A stretch of 23,584 bases of DNA from CAZLDI01 sp964558415 (GCA_964558415.1 CAZLDI010000029.1:1-23584), one strand, 5' to 3'; counted from the stretch's first letter, positions 1 to 7,265 are shown. Program-made: numbers and translations. Notes: generated by a model from the letters alone, not told the origin.

Positions 1-2
1 TC

Positions 3-170
3 GCCTCCCGCATCAGCGGCCTCTCCGCGCCGGGCGAAGTGCTCGTCTCGGACACCGTGAGAGGGCTCGCCCGCACCAGCGCGGGGGTGCCGTTCGAGGA
101 CCGCGGTGAGCAATCGCTGAAGGGGGTGGGGGAGGCAGTGCGCGTGTGGGCTGTGCGGCCTAATGCCTGA
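3..170 (+). CDS. Class III adenylate/guanylate cyclase, C-terminal fragment
   Basis: The window opens inside this gene; only the last 55 codons are present (reading from base 3, stop TGA at 168-170). The visible protein ends with the pattern typical of the final part of a class III nucleotide cyclase catalytic domain: a segment reading SGLSAPGEVLVSD, then FEDRGEQSLKGV and VRVWAV. In this family the same stretch is the last beta-alpha-beta portion of the domain (often written PGEVLVSD...F.DRGE..LKG...P..L). Because the protein stops about 10 residues after this motif, the cyclase domain is at the C-terminus. The stop overlaps the next gene by 8 bp, so the two are probably co-transcribed. N-terminal sensory or membrane domains cannot be seen, and ATP versus GTP specificity cannot be judged because the substrate-determining residues lie upstream of the window. 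Confidence 0.75.
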   Translation, partial: ASRISGLSAPGEVLVSDTVRGLARTSAGVPFEDRGEQSLKGVGEAVRVWAVRPNA

Positions 171-978
171 GATCCCTGACCTCGAAGGTTACCGCGCCTA
201 CTTCAACAAACGCCTGCGCGGCGTCGCCGTCGAATCCGTCGAATCGCTGATCCCGTGGATGGTGCGCGCCGGCCGCGAGGAGTTCGAGCAGCGCCTGGCG
301 GGCCAGGTGTTCCAGCCGGTCCAGCGCCGAGCCAAGTACCTGCTGTTCCCGTTCGAAGGCGGCGACTACCTGGTGGTGCACGCGATGCTCACCGGCCGCT
401 TCCAATACTGCGAGCCGAAGCAGCGGCGCCGCGCCAAGACGGCGTTTATCTTCCATCTCAACAACGGTATGGACTTCCGCTACCACGACGACCGCCGCAT
501 GGGCCGCGCCTACCTCGTCCGCGAGGAGGAGTTCGACGAGAAGGTGCCACGCTGGGCGGAGATGGGCCCGGACGTGCTCGATCCGGAGCTGACCGAAGAC
601 GCCTTCGTGGAGCGCCTGAAGACGTCGCGCGCCCAGATCAAGACCGTCCTCACTAACGAACGCTGCGTCGCCGGCCTCGGCAACGCCTACTCGGACGAAG
701 TCCTCTGGGAGGCGAAGATTCACCCGTATCGCAAACGCACGGACATTTCGGAAGACGAGCTGCGCGAGCTCTTCCGGGCGATACGCCGCGTGATGGACTG
801 GGCGGTCCCCATCGTCGCGGGCCAGATGGAAGAGAAGGGGTTGCCGGCCAACCACTACCGCGACCACCTGCGCGTGCACCGCAAGGCCGACGAGGCCTGT
901 CCGCGCTGCGGCGGCCACATCACCGCGATCACCAGTGGCCAGCGGGAAACCAACTTCTGCCGCCACTGCCAGAAGTGA
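163..978 (+). CDS. mutM: Formamidopyrimidine-DNA glycosylase (Fpg/Nei family)
   Basis: A 271-residue base-excision repair enzyme that removes oxidised purines such as 8-oxoguanine and cuts the abasic site. It begins MPEIPDLE; after Met removal the N-terminal Pro is the catalytic Schiff-base nucleophile and Glu3 the acid of the family. The segment RRAKYLLFPF matches the beta-strand carrying the conserved Lys, VAGLGNAYSDEVLWEAKIHP is the helix-two-turn-helix, and a C-terminal zinc finger is complete (Cys246, Cys249, Cys266, Cys269) with the conserved Arg261 on its hairpin. Length is normal for the family (about 270). The start overlaps the cyclase stop by 8 bp with no clear Shine-Dalgarno, so translation is probably coupled. 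The N-terminus reads PDLE rather than the PEVE of E. coli Fpg, a variant I associate with actinobacterial and Chloroflexota homologues, so exact lesion preference is uncertain. A reading frame on the opposite strand across the same bases is a GC-rich shadow. Confidence 0.93.
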   Translation: MPEIPDLEGYRAYFNKRLRGVAVESVESLIPWMVRAGREEFEQRLAGQVFQPVQRRAKYLLFPFEGGDYLVVHAMLTGRFQYCEPKQRRRAKTAFIFHLNNGMDFRYHDDRRMGRAYLVREEEFDEKVPRWAEMGPDVLDPELTEDAFVERLKTSRAQIKTVLTNERCVAGLGNAYSDEVLWEAKIHPYRKRTDISEDELRELFRAIRRVMDWAVPIVAGQMEEKGLPANHYRDHLRVHRKADEACPRCGGHITAITSGQRETNFCRHCQK

Positions 979-981
979 GCG

Positions 982-1018
982 CCTTCCTTGCTCCCTGCTC
1001 CCCTTCCTCCTTCCTCCA
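982..1018 (+). repeat. Polypyrimidine tract with CCTTCC/CTCC units
   Basis: A 37-bp nearly pure C/T run lies just after the glycosylase stop, made of irregular CTTCC, CTCC and GCTCC units. It does not code for anything and has no dyad symmetry. A purine-rich tract with a similar GGAAGG flavour occurs inside the GH31 gene at 5203-5243, in the opposite sense. They may belong to the same family of low-complexity interspersed elements. Confidence 0.45.
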
Positions 1019-1025
1019 ACGCGAG

Positions 1026-1054
1026 TTGACTTCTTACATAGACGGGTCTATACT
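1026..1054 (+). promoter_or_regulatory. Sigma-70 type promoter of the TadG-like gene
   Basis: A -35 box TTGACT (1026-1031) and a -10 box TATACT (1049-1054) are separated by exactly 17 bp, each matching the housekeeping consensus at 5 of 6 positions. The predicted transcription start is near 1061, only 5-8 nt before the candidate start codons GTG 1066 and ATG 1069. The message would therefore be nearly leaderless; no Shine-Dalgarno is present. Confidence 0.65.
1038..1051. promoter_or_regulatory. Perfect palindrome overlapping the -10 box (operator-like)
   Basis: The bases ATAGAC-GG-GTCTAT form a perfect 6-bp inverted repeat with a 2-bp centre, lying in the promoter spacer and covering the first half of the -10 box. 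A GAC-nn-GTC core is common in TetR-family operators, and the position would let a bound protein block RNA polymerase. No regulator gene is adjacent, so the binding protein is unknown. Confidence 0.5.
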
Positions 1055-1065
1055 CATCCTTTGCC

Positions 1066-2451
1066 GTGATGAACTCCGGCCTGCAGCGATCCCCCGACGA
1101 CGAACGTGGCCAGGCGCTGATGATGTGGCTCCTGGCGTTCACCGCTATCATCGGCATCGGCGCCATTGCCATCGACTTCGGGCTCTGGCTGAGCGAGCGC
1201 TACGGGGCGCAGAACGACAGCGACTTCTCCGTCCTCGCCGGAGCGCAGCCGTACCTGGATAACCTCACAGACACAGGGACAGCATTCGACGACGCCGTCC
1301 AGTGGGCGGTGCAGAACGGCGTCGACCCGGCGAAGATCGATGGCGTTCCCACCTCCGATTGCTCACCCGGTAACAGCTGCATCGATGTCGGTACAAGCGG
1401 CTGTCGCGAACCGGGCGATAACATGCCGTGGGTCGAGGCCCGCGTCCGGCACCCGAGCCGCGCCCTGTTCGCCTCACTCTTCGGCCTCGTAGCGCCGGAC
1501 ATCGGCGCGGTGGCCCGCGCCTGCGTCGGCTCGCCGATCACCCGCTACGACCTGAGCCCGTTCGGGGTCCAGACGAACTTCTCCCCCGCCGTCGGCAACT
1601 CCGAGACCGGAGCGCAGTGCGGGGACCTCGATGATGACGACGGTGACGGCGAGGATGACGACGGCTGCCCGCTGTCCGGCTGCTTGGAGCCCAACCCATC
1701 GATCCCGGGCCAGACCCGGCCTGTGTACGGGGCCGTCTGCATCCTGAAAACGAGCGGGCAGGGAGGCGTCAGCGGCCAGCGCGGCCAGCTTACGATCGGC
1801 TCAACTGACTGCGGCCAGACCTCCGCCAACAACTTGCGTCATGATTTCCACTACGGGGCGGGCGCTCCCTGCACTATCGGCTATGAGGTGAACACCGGCA
1901 CCGGGACGATCAACGGCTTGCTTCAAGGCCTGGAAGACCGTCTCGGCGAAGAGGGGCGCTGCGACTCGCTGTTCGGCACTGGTCACACCAGCTGGGACGA
2001 CTTCGACGAGGTGTTCAGCCTCGCTGGCGCCGACCCGGGCGAGCCGATCGTGCCTTCTGCTGCGAACGTCTTCTCGGAGAACCCCTGTCACGCCACCACT
2101 GGCCAAAACGGCGTTCCAATGGACCAGTATAACGCGTCTCACACTCACAGCTATCTCCCCAGGGCCGTCCATCTCTTGCTGATAGATGAGCTCGTGCAGA
2201 GCGACCAAACAGCGACGATAACGGGTTTCGCCGGCTTCTACATCATCGGCTGCTTCCGCGACGATGACTCCGCCCAGATAAAGCAGCAGATAGAGCAGGA
2301 CCTGACCAACCTCGACCCCTATCTGAACCGCTGCCCGCGGCCGACCGGCCAGGACGATATTCTCGGCATCTTCGTCCAAACCCTCGCGCCGCCCGAAGGC
2401 GTTGGCGATCCACACGCGAACCTTCCGCTGAGCATCGTGCTGGTGAAGTAG
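1066..2451 (+). CDS. TadG-like membrane-anchored extracytoplasmic protein, function unknown
   Basis: A 461-residue protein. Residues 13-60 match the N-terminal pattern of TadE/TadG-like proteins of Flp-pilus systems (ERGQAL..., one hydrophobic helix at about 18-40, then DFGLWLSER...QNDSDFSVLAGAQ), in which the helix anchors the protein in the membrane and the rest is outside. The remaining ~400 residues have no domain I recognise. They are rich in Cys, suggesting disulfides, and contain a very acidic run at 187-199 that resembles calcium-binding loops. In ordinary TadG the helix is followed by a run of Ala/Asp residues (ADAAALAGA); here it is NDSDFSVLAGA, a diverged form. Start is GTG 1066 or ATG 1069; the promoter at 1026-1054 makes the leader very short. 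No other tad/flp genes are in the window, so this is an orphan. Name rests on the N-terminal motif only. Confidence 0.8.
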   Translation: MMNSGLQRSPDDERGQALMMWLLAFTAIIGIGAIAIDFGLWLSERYGAQNDSDFSVLAGAQPYLDNLTDTGTAFDDAVQWAVQNGVDPAKIDGVPTSDCSPGNSCIDVGTSGCREPGDNMPWVEARVRHPSRALFASLFGLVAPDIGAVARACVGSPITRYDLSPFGVQTNFSPAVGNSETGAQCGDLDDDDGDGEDDDGCPLSGCLEPNPSIPGQTRPVYGAVCILKTSGQGGVSGQRGQLTIGSTDCGQTSANNLRHDFHYGAGAPCTIGYEVNTGTGTINGLLQGLEDRLGEEGRCDSLFGTGHTSWDDFDEVFSLAGADPGEPIVPSAANVFSENPCHATTGQNGVPMDQYNASHTHSYLPRAVHLLLIDELVQSDQTATITGFAGFYIIGCFRDDDSAQIKQQIEQDLTNLDPYLNRCPRPTGQDDILGIFVQTLAPPEGVGDPHANLPLSIVLVK

Positions 2452-2549
2452 GTCCTGGTCTTCAGACCCGGACGTCTCCCCGGCAAACGAAGTACTCCCG
2501 CTCGGCACAGCCCGCAGTCAGCAACCGCCTCCGTACATCAGTACAGGTT

Positions 2550-2587
2550 GGGTTAAGCCTCCATAACCCGTAACAACCGCCCGTAAC
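2550..2587. promoter_or_regulatory. Inverted and direct repeats upstream of the ECF sigma gene
   Basis: The 183 bp between the TadG-like gene and the sigma gene contain an inverted repeat GGGTTA (2550-2555) / TAACCC (2564-2569) with an 8-nt centre, followed by a direct repeat CCCGTAAC at 2567-2574 and 2580-2587 (13-bp period). ECF sigma factors often recognise -35 elements with a core of the GNAAC type and commonly autoregulate, so a GTAAC at 2583-2587 could be part of an autoregulated promoter. I could not identify a convincing matching -10 box. Confidence 0.3.
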
Positions 2588-2634
2588 TTTTCCTCTTATC
2601 AGCAGGATGTACCCGTTGACGGAGGAGATGTTAC

Positions 2635-3216
2635 TTGATGAGCGTACCTGACGCGCTGGGCGTCGCAAGCGAGAAGGAGATGGAAGCGCTGCTCATCGCG
2701 CGCGCCCAGGAGTCCGACCGCGCTGCCTGGGACGAGATCTTCAATCGGCACTACCAGCGCGTCTACGTCTTCGTCTTCTGCCGCATCGGCGACGCCGCCG
2801 CCGCGGAGGACGTGACGGCGGACGTCTTCGTCGAGGCGTGGAAGGGCATCCGGCGCTTCAACTACCGCGGCGTGCCGCTGATCTCCTGGCTCTACCGCAT
2901 CGCGCACAACCTGCTGGCTGACTTCTTCCAGAAGCGCAGCCGCTCTCGCACACAGCCACTGGCGGAAGGTAGCCACGAGGTCGCCGACCCGCGCGACGCT
3001 ACCGAGACCGTGGCCCTCTGGGACGAAGTTTCGACGGCCTTCCGCAAACTGACGCTCGACCAACAGCAAGTTCTGATCAGCCGGTTCATCGAAGGGCTCA
3101 GCCTGGCGGAGACGGCGGCCCTGATGGGAAAGAAGGAGAACGCGATCAAAGCGCTGGAGTTCCGCGCCCTGAGATCCGTAAGGAACATTCTGGGCCGGGA
3201 AGGCGCCTTCGCGTAG
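2635..3216 (+). CDS. ECF-family RNA polymerase sigma-70 factor
   Basis: A 193-residue ECF sigma factor with region 2 and region 4 only. Residues about 18-90 form sigma2 (ARAQESDRAAWDEIFNRHY, then AAEDVTADVFVEAW and the region-2.4 segment SWLYRIAHNLLADFFQ). After a charged linker, residues about 122-182 form sigma4, with a helix-turn-helix (LTLDQQQVLISRFIEGLS, then LAETAALMGKKENAIKALEFRAL). It redirects RNA polymerase to a small regulon. A Shine-Dalgarno GGAGGAG at 2621-2627 sits 7 nt before TTG 2635 and 10 nt before ATG 2638; either could start the protein, differing by one residue. The next gene begins 5 nt after the stop and encodes a membrane protein with an N-terminal cytoplasmic segment, the usual place for the cognate anti-sigma factor. 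The inducing signal is not evident from sequence. Confidence 0.92.
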   Translation: MMSVPDALGVASEKEMEALLIARAQESDRAAWDEIFNRHYQRVYVFVFCRIGDAAAAEDVTADVFVEAWKGIRRFNYRGVPLISWLYRIAHNLLADFFQKRSRSRTQPLAEGSHEVADPRDATETVALWDEVSTAFRKLTLDQQQVLISRFIEGLSLAETAALMGKKENAIKALEFRALRSVRNILGREGAFA

Positions 3217-3221
3217 GAGAG

Positions 3222-4619
3222 GTGGTGGGGAAGATGAACGAGAAAAACTTTCGCACGATTCTGGAGCAGTGCCTGGACCTAATCCGCCAGGGCAGCTCCG
3301 TGGAGGCCGTGCTGGCGGCGAACCCGCAGCACGCCGGCGCTCTCGCGCCGTTCCTCCGGTCGGCGGATTCGCTGCGGCGCATGAGTCCGCCGCAATCAAC
3401 ATCACAAGCAATGGCAAGGGCCCGTAACAGATTGCTGGAGCGGGTGGAGGCAGGAACGGGAAAGGAGTCAATCATGCAGGGCATCTGGAAGTTCGCCAAC
3501 GTGGCGGCGGTGGCCGTAGCGGCGCTCTTTGTAGCGTCCATGGGCATCGTCGCGGCGTCCGGCGGGGACATTCTTGGCATCGGCGGCGACGACGACGGCG
3601 TGCGCTTCAACGCGCGGGTCGTTTCGATGGCGCCAACACTGTTCTACGTGCAGCGGGAGGACGACAGCAGCTTCGTCTACCTGAACATCGGGAACGGTAC
3701 GCGGTTCCAGGACGCCTCCGGGCACGACATGGACCGCGGTGGCGTCCACCGCAACGACGGCGTCTGCGTAGACGCTACGCCGGACCGGCCGCGCTTCTTC
3801 AACGCCCGCGGGATCCGCCTGGGCGCCTGCCCGGGACCGGAGCCGATGCACGAGGCGACGCCGAAGCCCGAGCCAACCGATGAGGCGACCCCGAAGCCCG
3901 AGCCGACGCCGGCCGACGAGACCCCGAAGGCCGAGCCGACGCACGAGCCGACCCCGAAGCCGACGCCGGCGACGACTCCGAAGCCGGAGCCGACAGCCGC
4001 GCCGAAGGCCGAGGAATGGTGGGGCGTGGTCACGGCGATCACAGAGCAGAACATGACGATCAACAAAGAAGCCGCTGTCCCGACAACTGTCTGGACGAGC
4101 GGCGAGACCGAGTTCCCTAACGGCTTCCCGCTCGTCGGAGCGAAGGTCTGGGTGCTCGGCACGAAGAACGCTGACGGGTCCTACAACGCACAGCGCATCA
4201 CCGTGAAGCTGTTCGAGTTCTGCGGCACGCTGCAGGCGCACGACGGCACGTGGTTCGTCGTAAGCGTGGACGGGTTCGAGAAGAGCGTGAACTCTAACGA
4301 GCAGACCGCCTTCCCGAACGGCATGCCAGAGCCCGGCGACCTGGTCTGCGTCACCGCCTACAAGATGGGCGACGGCAGCTACCTGGCGAAGACGATCTCG
4401 ATCAAGCCGTCGCAGCCCACAGTGTTCACGGGCGTCATTGTGGCCCACATGCCCGGCGAGTTCACGATTCACGTCCAGGTGGGCGACTTCACGAAGGTAG
4501 TCTGCTACGAGTTCGCGGATGTGGTGGGCACGCTGGAAGTGGGCGCAACGGTAGAGGTCCAGGTGGACCATACAGATGGGTCGACTTACTTCGCGTCGCT
4601 GGTGAAGGTGCTGGTGTGA
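3222..4619 (+). CDS. Probable membrane anti-sigma factor with extracytoplasmic DUF5666-like repeats
   Basis: A 465-residue single-pass protein, 5 nt downstream of the ECF sigma gene. Residues 6-55 form a cytoplasmic helical segment (LEQCLDLIRQGSSVEAVLAANPQ...L.PFLRSA), a pattern common at the N-terminus of Chloroflexota proteins paired with ECF sigma factors. A transmembrane helix follows at about 90-112. Outside are a first beta-rich unit (127-200), a Pro/Thr/Glu/Lys linker with repeated PKPEPT-type units (204-262), and three more units (265-329, 333-394, 401-465). The units share a G.V..., a central FPNG (299-302 and 365-368), and an end like DGSY.A..I.V, matching DUF5666. The start may be GTG 3222, GTG 3225 or ATG 3234; the GGAG at 3216-3219 favours the upstream GTG codons. 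I infer that the external repeats sense a ligand or cell-surface state and control the sigma factor; no direct evidence. Confidence 0.8.
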   Translation: MVGKMNEKNFRTILEQCLDLIRQGSSVEAVLAANPQHAGALAPFLRSADSLRRMSPPQSTSQAMARARNRLLERVEAGTGKESIMQGIWKFANVAAVAVAALFVASMGIVAASGGDILGIGGDDDGVRFNARVVSMAPTLFYVQREDDSSFVYLNIGNGTRFQDASGHDMDRGGVHRNDGVCVDATPDRPRFFNARGIRLGACPGPEPMHEATPKPEPTDEATPKPEPTPADETPKAEPTHEPTPKPTPATTPKPEPTAAPKAEEWWGVVTAITEQNMTINKEAAVPTTVWTSGETEFPNGFPLVGAKVWVLGTKNADGSYNAQRITVKLFEFCGTLQAHDGTWFVVSVDGFEKSVNSNEQTAFPNGMPEPGDLVCVTAYKMGDGSYLAKTISIKPSQPTVFTGVIVAHMPGEFTIHVQVGDFTKVVCYEFADVVGTLEVGATVEVQVDHTDGSTYFASLVKVLV

Positions 4620-4647
4620 GGCGAGGAAGGCGCGAATAGAGCCGAAG

Positions 4648-4684
4648 GAGAGGCCCCCCGTACAGTGGGGGGCCTCTCGGTTTG
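4648..4684 (+). terminator. Strong hairpin terminator after the sigma/anti-sigma operon
   Basis: A perfect 12-bp stem, GAGAGGCCCCCC (4648-4659) with GGGGGGCCTCTC (4667-4678), encloses a 7-nt loop and lies 29 bp after the anti-sigma stop. It is followed by GGTTTG, so the T tract is short. The stem is the most stable hairpin in the window and marks the end of the operon. Confidence 0.8.
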
Positions 4685-4899
4685 TAGCCAAGGCGCTGGG
4701 ACACGACACGTAGGGGCGAGGCGTGCGGACCACGATGCGCGTTTCAGGCGCGGCAACCAGTCGTCTGCGAACATCCGCCCGCCCTCCTCGGAGCCTCACC
4801 CTCGGTCGACCGTCGAGGTGCTGAACCCGCACCTACGCCACACACCTGCTGGCGTGCTAGACTCCCCAGCACCAACACCCCAGCGCAGGAGAGGAGACG
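4685..4899. other. Intergenic region before the GH31 gene, with a possible extended -10 promoter
   Basis: About 215 bp between the terminator and the glycosidase gene. Near its end TGC-TAGACT (4855-4863) resembles an extended -10 promoter element; no matching -35 is visible. An 8-bp palindrome GGTCGACC lies at 4804-4811. I see no open reading frame with a ribosome binding site and no RNA gene. Confidence 0.35.
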
Positions 4900-7014
4900 A
4901 TGGTGCAGCCCGAGTTCGTGCGGCCCGCAACCCACACCATGCCCGGCGGCACCCTCCGCGAGTTCGCCGACGACTGGACCCCGATCTTCGTTGACCCGCG
5001 GCGCGAGTACTCTCACGTCGCGGAGGTGACGTCGGCCGTCGAGGCGGACGGCGGAGCGGAGTTCGAGCTGCGCGCGAACACGGGCGAGGAACTGCGGGCC
5101 GCCATCCGCCTCGTGACGCCGGAGGTGTTCCGGCTGCGGATGTGGCCTGCGGACGCAGAGCCGCCGCCCGTGGATTCCGTGATGCTGGTAATGAGCGCGC
5201 ACCGGAAGGCAGAAGGAAGCTGGAAGGCGGAAGAAGGCGGGTGGATGCTGGAAAGCGGGGTTTTGCGGGTCCGCATGTCGTCGCCGTGGAACCTGCGGGT
5301 GGAGGACGCGAGCGGGGGCGCGGTGCTCGAGCAGCGCGGCGACGACCGCAATCTCGTCGGCGCGGCCACGTACCCCACCGGGTTCTCCCACGAGGCGCAG
5401 GGCCGGGCTCAGTTCCACGAGGTGTGGTCACTGAACCCGCACGAGCACCTCTACGGGCTGGGCGAGCACTACGGGTCCTTCGATCGGCGCGGGCAGCGCC
5501 TGGTGTCGTGGAGCCGCGACCCCGTCGGCGCGCTGACCTCCACGGCCTGCTACATCAACATCCCCTTCCTGCTCAGCAGCCGCGGCTACGGGCTTTTCTT
5601 TCATCACAGCAGCAAGATCACGTACGAGCTCGGGAACCCGGCGCTGCAGACGGCGGCAGTGCGCGTGGACGATCCGTACCTGGACTACTTCTTCATCTAC
5701 GGGCCCTCGCCCAGAGAGATCATCTCGCGCTACGGCGAGCTCACCGGCCGCCCGGCGGTGCCGCCGCGCTGGTCGTTCGGGAACTGGTTCTCACGCTGCA
5801 TGTACCGCAGCCGGGAGCAGGTAGAGGCGGTCGTCGAGCGCTTGCGGGAGCTGGACATCCCGGCCGATGTCGTACATCTGGACCCGATGTGGCTGAAGGT
5901 GCGGCGGCAGAAGGCCCTGGATGGCATCGACTTCGTCTGGAACGACGAAGCCTTCCCGGACCCGGAGGGGTTCGTGAAGTGGCTCGACGAGCGTGGGTTG
6001 AAGCTGAGCCTCTGGGAGATCCCCTACGTCTACGCCGGCACCGATATGCACGCGGAAGGCGTCGCGAACGACTACTTCGCGAAGGGGCCGGACGGACAGC
6101 CTGCGAAACCGCTCGATAACCCCGCGGAAACCTCCCTGGTGGACTTCACTAACCCGGGCGCGGTCGCCTGGTGGAAGGACAAGCACCGCCCGTATCTGCG
6201 AATGGGGGTAGCGGCCTTCAAGCCGGACTACGGCGAGGCCGTGCCCCCGGACGCGACGTTCCACGACGGCCGCACTGGTGAGCAGCTGCACAACCTGTAC
6301 CCCCTGCTCTACAACAAGGCGGTGTACGAGGTGATACAAGAGGAGCGCGGAGAGGCGATGCTGTTCAGCCGCTCCGGCTACGCCGGGTCCCAGCGCTACC
6401 CGATCAACTGGACGGGCGACGCGCCGAGCACCTGGGAGGGGATGGCGGCGACACTGCGCAGCGGCCTGAGCCTGAGCATGTCCGGGATCACGATGTGGAG
6501 CCACGACATCGGCGGCTTCTGGAACCCGGACCAGATGAAGCCGCCTGACCCCGAACTCTACATCCGCTGGGCCCAGTTCGGGCTCCTGTCGTCGCATGCG
6601 CGTTTCCATGGCATCCGCGGCCGCGAGCCGTGGTACTTCGGCGAGAAGGCAGTGGAGGTGGTGCGCGAGTTCTCGAAGCTGCGCTACCGGTTGCTGCCGT
6701 ACATCTACGCCTTGGCTGATGAGGCGGCCGCGACCGGCATCCCCGTCGTCCGCCCGCTCGCGCTGGAGTATCCGGACGACCCGATAGCGGCGACGGTGGA
6801 CTACGAATATCTACTCGGGGCGGACCTTCTGGTCGCGCCCGTAGTGGAGCAGGGCGGAAGAGCGCTCGTATACCTGCCTCCGGGCGACTGGCTGGACTGG
6901 TGGAGCAGGGAGCCCGTCACCAACCCGCGCGCGTTCTATCAGGACTGCCCGCTCGACCAGCTTCCGCTCTTCGTACGGGCCGGCGCACAGATCGCCCGCA
7001 CTATCACCGCGTAG
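4900..7014 (+). CDS. Glycoside hydrolase family 31, alpha-xylosidase type
   Basis: A 704-residue GH31 enzyme, most like YicI-type alpha-xylosidases, which release alpha-linked xylose from the non-reducing end of xyloglucan-type oligosaccharides by a retaining mechanism. The N-terminal beta-sandwich ends with YGLGEHYGSFDRRGQ (185-199). The TIM barrel carries the nucleophile Asp443 in FKPDYGE and the acid/base Asp507 in WTGDAPSTWEGM. Further barrel signatures are SGITMWSHDIGGFW (528-541) and GLLSSHARFHG (561-571), both characteristic of the alpha-xylosidase branch; alpha-glucosidase activity remains possible. No signal peptide is visible, so it is probably cytoplasmic and acts on imported sugars. 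GGAGAGGAG just upstream supports ATG 4900. Residues about 101-116 are encoded by a purine-rich, GGAAGG-type low-complexity stretch that looks like an insertion between beta-strands. No transporter or other sugar gene is adjacent. Confidence 0.92.
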   Translation: MVQPEFVRPATHTMPGGTLREFADDWTPIFVDPRREYSHVAEVTSAVEADGGAEFELRANTGEELRAAIRLVTPEVFRLRMWPADAEPPPVDSVMLVMSAHRKAEGSWKAEEGGWMLESGVLRVRMSSPWNLRVEDASGGAVLEQRGDDRNLVGAATYPTGFSHEAQGRAQFHEVWSLNPHEHLYGLGEHYGSFDRRGQRLVSWSRDPVGALTSTACYINIPFLLSSRGYGLFFHHSSKITYELGNPALQTAAVRVDDPYLDYFFIYGPSPREIISRYGELTGRPAVPPRWSFGNWFSRCMYRSREQVEAVVERLRELDIPADVVHLDPMWLKVRRQKALDGIDFVWNDEAFPDPEGFVKWLDERGLKLSLWEIPYVYAGTDMHAEGVANDYFAKGPDGQPAKPLDNPAETSLVDFTNPGAVAWWKDKHRPYLRMGVAAFKPDYGEAVPPDATFHDGRTGEQLHNLYPLLYNKAVYEVIQEERGEAMLFSRSGYAGSQRYPINWTGDAPSTWEGMAATLRSGLSLSMSGITMWSHDIGGFWNPDQMKPPDPELYIRWAQFGLLSSHARFHGIRGREPWYFGEKAVEVVREFSKLRYRLLPYIYALADEAAATGIPVVRPLALEYPDDPIAATVDYEYLLGADLLVAPVVEQGGRALVYLPPGDWLDWWSREPVTNPRAFYQDCPLDQLPLFVRAGAQIARTITA
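5203..5243 (+). repeat. Purine-rich low-complexity tract inside the GH31 coding region
   Basis: A 41-bp stretch built of GGAAGGC, AGAAGG and GGAAG units is read in frame as roughly KAEGSWKAEEGGW. It differs in composition from the flanking codons, lies between predicted strands of the N-terminal domain, and resembles in reverse the C/T tract at 982-1018. It may be a short interspersed element tolerated in a surface loop. Confidence 0.4.
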
Positions 7015-7070
7015 CGTTCTGGAATTATCGCGAATGGGCAGACTAGAAATTCTCCCGGCGTCATAATCGC

Positions 7071-7228
7071 TTGACAGTAAAGTGCCCGCAGGCGCTAAAT
7101 GTTGCGCAGGCGAAGTAAGGGGGTGCGGTTCCGCGGGCGCCTTGTGCGGCAAGGGCGGCGGAGAAGCAACTGCCAAGCCAAGGGCCCATCTGTGGGGGTG
7201 CAGGTGGGCCTCGCCATTTCCCGGCACC
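7071..7228 (+). other. Unassigned structured region with a promoter-like box; possible small RNA
   Basis: The 251 bp between the convergent ends of the GH31 and HNH genes contain no credible reading frame. A perfect TTGACA lies at 7071-7076, with only a weak -10 candidate near 7095-7100. Downstream on the plus strand are hairpins CCTTG/CAAGG (7140-7154) and GGCCCATCT/AGGTGGGCC (7183-7210, one U-G pair). The outer arms GGTGC (7122-7126) and GCACC (7224-7228) could close the whole element. The second hairpin is better paired as plus-strand RNA. It does not match tRNA, SRP RNA, tmRNA or any riboswitch consensus that I can recall. Alternatives are a terminator region or chance folding of GC-rich DNA. 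Confidence 0.25.
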
Positions 7229-7265
7229 ATACGTTACCCCTGCAGAAGATCGAGGCGCGCCGCGA

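Noticed and set aside
160..966. Long minus-strand reading frame opposite the DNA glycosylase
   Set aside because: It mirrors the codons of the plus-strand gene, is rich in Ala, Val, His and Arg as expected for a GC-rich antisense frame, and shows no domain.
3468..4832. 454-codon minus-strand frame opposite the anti-sigma gene
   Set aside because: Composition is Arg/Leu/Gly/Val low complexity mirroring the PKPEPT linker, and it runs through the strong terminator; it is a shadow.
7122..7228. SRP (4.5S) RNA in the GH31-HNH gap
   Set aside because: The length and closing stem are roughly right, but the GGAA tetraloop hairpin and the conserved symmetric loop are absent.
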